A model generated the notes under the pieces. It had not been told where the DNA came from and searched no databases. It was given only the letters and a program-made list of their open reading frames with translations. Made by a program: the position numbers and the translations under genes. Source: Chaenocephalus aceratus (lineage: Eukaryota > Chordata > Actinopteri > Perciformes > Channichthyidae). Taken from it: a stretch of 64,000 nt of DNA. The stretch spans positions 8,601,866 to 8,665,865 of the forward strand of contig CM043798.1 of NCBI GenBank assembly GCA_023974075.1. The letters are read 5' to 3'. This document shows positions 56,885 through 64,000 of the stretch, piece by piece (positions within the stretch are counted from its first letter, which is position 1; each line of letters opens with the position of its first letter).

Positions 56885-58340
56885 AAGTAATTAGCTCACA
56901 AAAAAAAGACTAAGAAATATGAGGACGAGGAATTTATTTTTATTCTGCATGAATGGGGCTTTTTCAAAACTGATGCTCTCTGTGGCAAAGAATGTTAGTG
57001 TTAATGGAATTCTCTGAAGCCTCGAAACATCTATTTATTAATTGCATGTTTTGACTTTATAGTGACTCTACTCCTCTGTTGATGTGATTTATGACATTTC
57101 TAACGAATTACAAGTAAAGTACCGACTTACAGAAGAGATTTCTATTGAGAGCCCTCACCCTCTGATGAGTCCTTACATGCTGCTCTCTGACACAAACCAG
57201 GGCCAGTGTATCATCCAGGAGCATCTCCTGCTTTCTGGGATGAATCAGCACAGCAGCAGGTCAGGATGACACTAACCTACATCATCAATGTCACACTGAA
57301 GCACTTGATCAAACTGATCTGATGAACATCGTGGTCCTGAGGAGAAATATGCAGGCGGTCCCGACGGTCACCCTGAGCCTTAACACACTGAACCCTCACA
57401 CTTTACTGAACATCTACTGTGTGCTTAGCCCAGCGTGTGAGTGCCAGGAAGGAGCAAGGGCTAGATGCTGTAATGGGACAGCTGCTGCCTTTACATGTTA
57501 ATATGGTATATGGGGAGCTGCGTTACCCACATATAGAATATTATTTTTGGAATAAAAGGGTAATAGACCTTTCCCAGCGGTGAGTTTTCTGTGCACCAAA
57601 GCGTGTCCTTGTGGTCGACATCTGCACTGATTTCAGAGGATGATTACTGCAGGCTACCACTAAGATGTCACCTTCAGCATGACTACATTCTGCAGGCAGC
57701 AAATATAGCTGCTTGGACGACATTGTGAATCTATTTGAACAAGACTAAGAGAGGAAGGCATGGAAGACATTACCCTCTTACCCCTCTCAGGGTAGCCTGT
57801 AAGCATGTTTACAGCAGATTAGCTCTTAAAACAAAGTACAGCAAGTCATAAGGTTTACAGGTATTTGGTCATTAACCAAAAATATGGGCATATTGATTAA
57901 TTTCTGTGAATACGTGCTGGATGAAGTTGCCAAAGTAATTACAATTGATCTTCTAGGGATTTACACAATTGCACATGAATATCTTGAGTTTTACCATTTC
58001 ACCCTAATTAATCTAACGGTTTGTTATGATATTTTATTCTGAATCACCAGTTTAGCAAGCCAGGGGACAGCAAAGTCAGTAGGATTTTTCTCTTATCCTA
58101 TTTCAGACCAAAGTGGACCAACTGACTTTCACAGAGCGTAACAATTAAATACACCATTTTACACATGTCTGTCTAGGAAAGAAGTAGGCCTACAGTAGCG
58201 AGGGACTTGTTATAGAAGAGTTGTGTTTTGTATTTTGATATTAAAGTAACATGTGGAGATAATGATGAGAAATGATGAGCTATTGGTATTACTAACAGAC
58301 ATCTGATACATACTTACTGTACGTATCTTTATGTCTGTTA
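56885..58340 (+). other. Intergenic DNA, nothing recognised
   Basis: No gene, RNA or element ends identified. Confidence 0.5.
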
Positions 58341-58343
58341 GTA

Positions 58344-58397
58344 TGAGGAGCACAGAGAGAGAGAGAGGAGACGCGAGAGAGAGAGAGAGATGAGGAG

Positions 58398-58429
<32 letters not shown>

Positions 58430-58434
58430 CGAGT

Positions 58435-58492
<58 letters not shown>

Positions 58493-58493
58493 A
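58344..58493 (+). repeat. (GA)n microsatellite
   Basis: About 150 bases of GAGA runs with interruptions, just upstream of the LINE 5' region. It may mark the left edge of the retrotransposon or be its insertion site. Confidence 0.95.
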
Positions 58494-58923
58494 TTGTTTT
58501 GTTTTGAGTAGCTGCATCAGAAATGAGCTGCTGAACAAAAAAATCGAAATTGGACCTAAAAAGTGAGACATTTTATAGGAAAATCTGAAATTATTCTTCA
58601 GAATTAACTCCAAAGAAGAGTTAACGACATTGATCGACAGAAAACAGAGGAAGAAACGCAATTTTTGGATGTATTTTTGAGTTGAAACTACAAACTAGCT
58701 TTCAACTACCAACTGTCAACCGTCTAGCTGTGAGCTGCTAGCTGTGAGCTGCCAGCTGCTACCTGCCACTGTTGGAAGGAGCTGCACCAAAGAAGGTAGC
58801 GAAACATTATAAACTGTGAATTATTTCATGAAGATAAGAAGAAAGGAAAAGAAAAGTATTTGTAAGCTAGAAAAAGCTAATTAATTAGCCTAGCATCTCT
58901 TTGGAACAAAACAAGTGGTCGCC

Positions 58924-61019
58924 ATGGAAACTGTCCAGCAGGCAAAAAATAACTACTCAGCTCTCAGAGCAGAGGGAAGAGAGATTGTATATCCTGCTAA
59001 ATGCAAGAGTGTAAATGCAAAGGACAAACACAAGGAGAAGACACTGTGTGGAAACCCAGAGGTCCTCTTCACTGACTATGCCCAACAAAGAGAAGGAAGG
59101 AAGAAGAACAACCTCATATTCTTCACTGACTCCATCTACATCTGGAAAGATACTCTGTGCAGCAAGTATGCACACGTCTCCAGAGAGGGCATCGGCTCAG
59201 GAGGCAGATTAAAAATCTGTAAAGATGAACACCTTGACAAAGATGACCCTCTGCTCACCATCACATACTACACCAAAGGAAAGGTCATGGTCCAAGGGAA
59301 TGAAGCCAACCTGGAGTCCTTCCAAGAGGCATTCCCCCTGTTGAAAGCTGAGGTGGACACAAAGAGGATCAATGTCCCCTCTGATGTCCCCTCTGGTGTC
59401 CCCTCTGGTGTCCCTCTGGTGTCCCCTCTGGTGTCCCCTCTGGTGTCCCCTCTGACAGCGAAGGTGATGAGAGCCCAATAGAGAATCCCAACACCTTGTC
59501 CATCTCTGCCCCTCCCACACCGGCCAGCTCCAACAATCGGCTGAAGGAGAGTGTGGCCCTGCTGGAGCTGGACTTTGCAGAATTCAAAGAGCGGACCCAG
59601 GCCAGGCAGTCTGGTCCCCCAGACAACACTCTGCAGCAGCTTAAAGAGGACCTCCAGCAGCTCAAGAGCCACAACGAGGCCTTGGCGTCTGACCTCAGAG
59701 GAAGTGTAGAGGCACTCAAACAGGAGAACAGTGTGCTCCGTGTTCAGTTAGCCAAGGTGAGGGAGGAGGAGGATGCTGAGTGTAGAGAGAAGAGCTTCAC
59801 CAGGCAGGTCCAGCACCTGACAGAGAAACTCTCATCAGTCCTCACAATGACGAGCAGAGAGACACAGACTCTCCCTGCCAGTGTCCTTGGCCCACCCTCT
59901 CTGCTCAGCACACAGCCCAACAACACCCTGGCCCCTCCTGATACACCCACACAGCCAGCTGCCCACAGCCAGCTCTGCCCACCCCAGCCTCCCTCTACTC
60001 AGCCTGAAGAACAAGACCCACAAGTGGTCCTGCTGGCTGACTCAAACGGGAAGTTCCTGGACCCAAGAAAGCTTTTTCCTGATGAAAAGGTGCTGTCTAA
60101 ACACTGCAGCACCACAGGCCAGGTGCTGTCTAAACACTGCAGCACCACAGGCCAGGTGCTGTCTAAACACTGCAGCACCACAGGCCAGGTGCTGTCTAAA
60201 CACTGCAGCACCACAGGCCAGGTGCTGTCTAAACACTGCAGCACCACAGGCCAGGTGCTGTCTAAACACTGCAGCACCACAGGCCAGGCCATGAAGCTGT
60301 TGAAAAAGGAGACCCTCAGGAGCCCTCAGTACCTGGTGATCCACACGGGAACAAATGACCTGCACACCCTCCGTAGGGACACTGCTGAGGCAGTGAGGAA
60401 AATGGCGGAGCAGGCCAGTAAGGAATTCCCCGACACCCGCATTGTGGTCTCCACCCTGCTGCCTAGGACAGACACCCCTCCTCATGTCATCCATGACATT
60501 AATATGGAGATCAGAAAAGGATGTGCCACCTTACCAAATGTCCACCTGGCCCTCCACTCAACCATTGGCCCCTGGGACCTCTATGATGGACTCCACCTAC
60601 ACAGAGAGAGGGTGGGGATATTTGTAAAGACCCTCAAAGATGCAGCCCTGGGACGCACCCCTCCCACCCCCTCCTCTAGAGGCCCTATAGACCCTCCCAG
60701 ACCGCTTCCTCCCCATCACCACCCCAGGATCACCACCCCTGCTGTGAGGAGACACAACAGCTCAGCCTGGACCTCCCACTCCCCACGCCCCCAACACACC
60801 CAGAGGAGGCTACTTTCCCCCAGCTCAACACCTGCACAACATCAGCAGCAGAGATATGAAGCAACAGCTGCTCCTCGTCTCCCTCCCCGCCTACAGCAGC
60901 GGAGCTATGCTGCAGTTGTAGCCCAGCCTGCTGCCACCCTCCCTCCCCCTGCTACCTCTGAACTGGGAGACATCAGGATAATGCTGCACACCCTGTGCAC
61001 CCGACTTCTGTCCAGCTAA
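58924..61019 (+). CDS. LINE ORF1 protein with SGNH-hydrolase domain (one frameshift)
   Basis: The ATG at 58924 is in a good context (gccatgg). The N-terminal part has NLIFFTDSIYIWKDTL and LLTITYYTKGKVMVQGNEAN, a region common in fish LINE ORF1. Then come VPSG repeats (59374-59451) where one unit has lost a C near 59412, moving the frame. In the second frame: a coiled-coil-like stretch (LKESVALLELDFAEFKER, LQQLKEDLQQLKSHNEAL), a Pro-rich linker, then the SGNH domain with block I LLADSN (~60030), block III HTGTNDLH (~60340) and block V YDGLHLH (~60585). Six copies of an 11-residue repeat VLSKHCSTTGQ lie between blocks I and III. The C-terminus is Pro/His/Arg-rich, stop at 61017. Likely a nucleic-acid-binding partner of ORF2 with an esterase fold. 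Confidence 0.85.
59374..59451 (+). repeat. 12-bp VPSG repeat in LINE ORF1, with a one-base deletion
   Basis: Tandem 'gtcccctctggt' units. The unit at 59410 reads 'gtccctctggt', one C short, which breaks ORF1. Confidence 0.9.
60090..60287 (+). repeat. 33-bp repeat, six perfect copies, inside the SGNH domain
   Basis: Unit 'gtgctgtctaaacactgcag' + 'caccacaggccag' repeated six times without differences, encoding VLSKHCSTTGQ each time in frame. A single copy would be expected between FPDEK and AMKLLKKE. Confidence 0.97.
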
Positions 61020-61147
61020 GACATTACATTTATTATCGTCGTAATCAGTAGTAATAGTAATATTAGTGAAAATAGTTTTTTCTTTTTTTTATATATATTT
61101 GTCTCACTATACAGGTTCATTTTGATTGTTTGTTTTTGAAAAAAAAG

Positions 61148-64000
61148 ATGCGTTCTTTTCATATAAGCTGTTGGAATATTCAGGGACTCCACTCCTCAAC
61201 CTTTGAGGTCAAGAGTGAGAATCCAGAGTTCTTAGAATCTATCAAAGATGTTGATCTCATTATATTAACAGAAACATGGTGTAAAAATGATCTGCTCACT
61301 CACTGTCCTCCAGGTTATAATGAAGTCATGGTGCCCTCTATCAAATCAAAAAAACATACGCAAGGGCAGAACATCGGGGGGGATCTTGGTGTGGTATAAA
61401 GGAGATCTTTGCCGTCAGATCTCAGTAGTAAAACAAGGTAAATCCCACATTTGCCTAAGGTTAGATCAAACCCTGGGCATAACTGACAGGAATCTATACG
61501 TGTGTGCTATTTATATTCCCCCAGTAGATTCTCCTTATTTTGAAGAAGACATTTTTGAAACTCTCCATTCAGAAATCGCCTATTTTCAGGCCCAGGGAAA
61601 TGTGCTTCTAACTGGAGATCTGAACGGACGAACAGGAATTGAACCTGATGTCATAGACCCACAGGGCAGCCACCATGTATTTGGTGAACCCCCCCTGTTT
61701 ACCACACCAACCGTCAGCCATCGGAACAGCCTTGACTCTGAAATCAATCAGAATGGTAAAGAGATAGTGCATCTCTGTCGGGCCTTAGGCCTGTACATAG
61801 TGAACGGGAGGTTCAGAGGGGACTCTTTAGGGAGATTCACATACTCCTCAGCTCTAGGGTCTAGTGTAGTAGACTATGCAATCACTGACATGGACCCCTC
61901 CACTATCAGTGCATTCACTGTCAGACAGCAATCCCCCTTTTCAGACCACAACCAAATCAATGTGTTCTTTAAACTCTCAGGTCCAATGAGTGACACAGCA
62001 AGGGAACCCAGTAAGCTGTACACATTACATCCTACTTACAGATGGGCCCCAGACAGTGGAGACAAATTCACCATGGCCTTGAACTCACCTGATCTGATGA
62101 ATGACATGTCACTATTTGACCAAAATCAATATGGTCCTACCAAAGATGGTGTAAACATGGCCATTGATTATATCAATATGATATTTCACAAGGCAGCTAT
62201 TAAAGCTGACCTTATAAAGCAAAAACGGAAGCCTGTTAAAAGGCAAAACGCGGACAAATGGTTTGACCAGGAATGCAAGACCATCAGAAAAGACCTGAGA
62301 AAAATAGCAAATGAAAAACATCGGCAACCAAACAACCCAGCCTTACGCATTAGATACAATGACGTCTTAAACAAATATAAATGTACAATAAGGAACAAAA
62401 AACAAAATTATACCCACATGAAACTTGAGGATATTGAGAAAGCCATTGATCAAAATCAATTCTGGGATCTGTGGAACAACTTCAACACAAAACAACCACA
62501 AGCATTACCCATCCAAAACGGTGACATCTGGAGAGAACATTTTGAAAGTTTGTACAAAGACATACCAATAAATCTAATAAATTCAAATCAGTGTATTACA
62601 AAAGAGAAACTCCAAACATTAGAAGAAACTATTAAAGACAACCAAAACCCTCTTGATTTCCCAATGACTTGGGAAGAATTGACCACACAGACACAATCTC
62701 TCCGGCCAAGGAAAGCTTGTGGCCCAGACAACATTAAAAACGAAATGCTCCGATGCAGCACCCCAGAGATGCAGGGTACAGTGTTAAAGCTGTTCAATAT
62801 CGTATTGCAGTCAGGATGTTTTCCTGACATCTGGTGCAAAGGGCTCATTTCCCCCATTCATAAGAGTGGAGACAAATCAGACCCTAATAACTACGGTGGC
62901 ATCTGTGTCAGCAGCTGTCTGGGGAAATTATTCTGTAGCATTCTAAATAAAAGAATACAAGATTTCCTTAACCAACAATCCATCTTGAGTAAAAATCAAA
63001 TTGGCTTCCTTCCAAAACACCGCACCACCGACCATGTGTATACCCTTCACACTTTAGTTAACAAACATGTACACCAAACACCAAAGGGTAAGATATTCAC
63101 TTGTTTCATTGATTTCAAAAAAGCTTTCGACTCTATTTGGCACGAAGGGCTCTATTATAGACTTCTACATTGTGGTATAGGGGGCAAAATGTACGATCTG
63201 GTTAAATCAATGTATTTAGAGAATAAATGTGCTATTAAAATTGGAGACAAACAAACGGAATTCTTCACCCAGAGAAGAGGCGTTCGTCAGGGTTGCAATT
63301 TAAGTCCCACTTTATTTAATATATATATAAATGAACTTGCTGTTCAGTTGGATCACTGTGCTGCTCCTGGCCTCTCCCTCCTAGATAGAGAGGTGAAGTG
63401 TCTGCTTTATGCTGATGACCTTGTTCTGCTGTCTCCTACTGAACAAGGACTCCAACAGCAGCTGGACATAGTAGACCAGTACTGTAAGGACTGGGCCCTG
63501 GCAGTCAATATGAAGAAAACTAATGTCATGGTTTTCCAAAAACGCCCCAGATGTCAGGAGAACAAATACCAGTTTACCATAAACAATCATATCATCGAAC
63601 ATAGTATGAGTTACACCTACCTCGGTTTAACCATAACAGCATCGGGAAGTTTCAACATGGCAGTGAATGCACTCAAAGAAAAAGCCAGAAGAGCTCTAAA
63701 TGCAATTAAGAGAACATTTTATAATGTCCAAATTCCAGTTAAAATCTGGCTCAAAATCTTTGATAGTGTGATCCAGCCCATTGTGCTGTACGGTAGTGAA
63801 GTATGGGGTCCACTCAGTCACCAGAGCCATGCCCGCTGGGACAAACATCCAACAGAGTCTTTACATGCAGAATTCTGCAGATACATTTTACGTGTTCAGC
63901 GAAAAACACCAACAAATGCATGTAGAGCAGAATTAGGCAGATACCCACTGATCATCAACGCTCAAAAGAGACCACTAACATTCTTTAACCACCTTAGATC
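61148..64000 (+). CDS. LINE ORF2: AP endonuclease plus reverse transcriptase (partial, one frameshift)
   Basis: Starts MRSFHISCWNIQGL, the first APE block, then LIILTETW. A G7 run at 61376-61382 has one G too many; after it the other frame is open without a stop for about 870 codons to the window edge. APE blocks: LLTGDLNGRTG (~61608), SSVVDYAITD (~61862), SDHNQI (~61940). Reverse transcriptase: RKACGPDNIKNEML, LISPIHKSGDKSDPNNYGG, CFIDFKKAFDSIWHEGL, GVRQGCNLSPTLFNIYINEL, catalytic YADD at 63408-63419, MKKTNVMVFQ and YTYLGLTI. It nicks target DNA and primes reverse transcription there. The C-terminal end lies outside. Confidence 0.92.

Larger units (their letters stand above)
58500..64000 (+). 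mobile_element. Near-full-length non-LTR retrotransposon (SGNH-ORF1 type), right end off window
   Basis: A 5' untranslated part (about 58500-58923) is followed by ORF1 (58924-61019) and ORF2 (61148 to the window edge). ORF1 with an SGNH/GDSL esterase domain plus ORF2 with AP endonuclease and reverse transcriptase is known from CR1/L2-type LINEs of vertebrates. The exact clade is not determined. The two ORFs are each broken by a single-base change in a repeat or homopolymer and otherwise open, so the copy is young or was recently active. Left boundary is approximate. Confidence 0.9.

Noticed and set aside
57084..57269. 61-residue frame MIYDISNELQVKYRL...
   Set aside because: Short, single-exon, no recognisable family and no splice context; not enough to call a gene.
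59209..60494. Several minus-strand frames opposite the LINE ORF1
   Set aside because: Shadows of the repeats in the real + strand ORF.

Overview
The window looks like nuclear DNA of a ray-finned fish, probably a percomorph. I base this on three multi-exon vertebrate genes with GT-AG introns, teleost-type repeats (Rex3-like and SGNH-ORF1 LINEs, hAT and TTAA-flanked MITEs) and AT-rich introns. The species cannot be told. All three host genes lie on the + strand.

Layout. (1) 1-16.1 kb: 3' part of aifm1 (mitochondrial apoptosis-inducing factor 1); the targeting-sequence exon lies left of the window. Before the conserved FAD/NAD core is an array of small Pro/Ala/Glu-rich exons made by tandem duplication. 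Several of these exons and three core exons carry indels, so as read here the gene is not open; sequence error and real decay cannot be separated from the sequence alone. The intron at 9.6-14.9 kb holds a 5'-truncated Rex3-like LINE and a 2.36-kb TTAA element with a hAT inside it. (2) 17.6-33.2 kb: complete glycine receptor alpha subunit gene, best match alpha-4 (glra4), with an optional exon in the M3-M4 loop and introns crowded with nested MITEs. (3) 33.2-38.2 kb: AT-rich intergenic DNA with a degenerate repeat built on a 'catagtatagtatgtca' core. (4) 38.3-47.1 kb: complete four-exon nufip2, followed by a long probable 3' UTR that carries a hAT MITE with a perfect 8-bp target duplication. 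(5) 53-58 kb: intergenic DNA with a large fold-back element, a 21-bp minisatellite and more TTAA MITEs. (6) 58.3-64 kb: a nearly intact non-LTR retrotransposon, ORF1 with an SGNH-esterase domain and ORF2 with APE endonuclease plus reverse transcriptase, running off the right edge.

The three host genes have unrelated jobs (mitochondrial redox and apoptosis; inhibitory ligand-gated chloride channel; FMRP-associated RNA-binding protein) and are neighbours rather than a pathway. I found no CRISPR, operon or defence-like system and no convincing wholly new system. The points most worth a second look are the aifm1 linker-exon array with its clustered indels, the glra4 loop exon, the three-level nested transposons, and the 33-bp repeat expansion inside the LINE SGNH domain.
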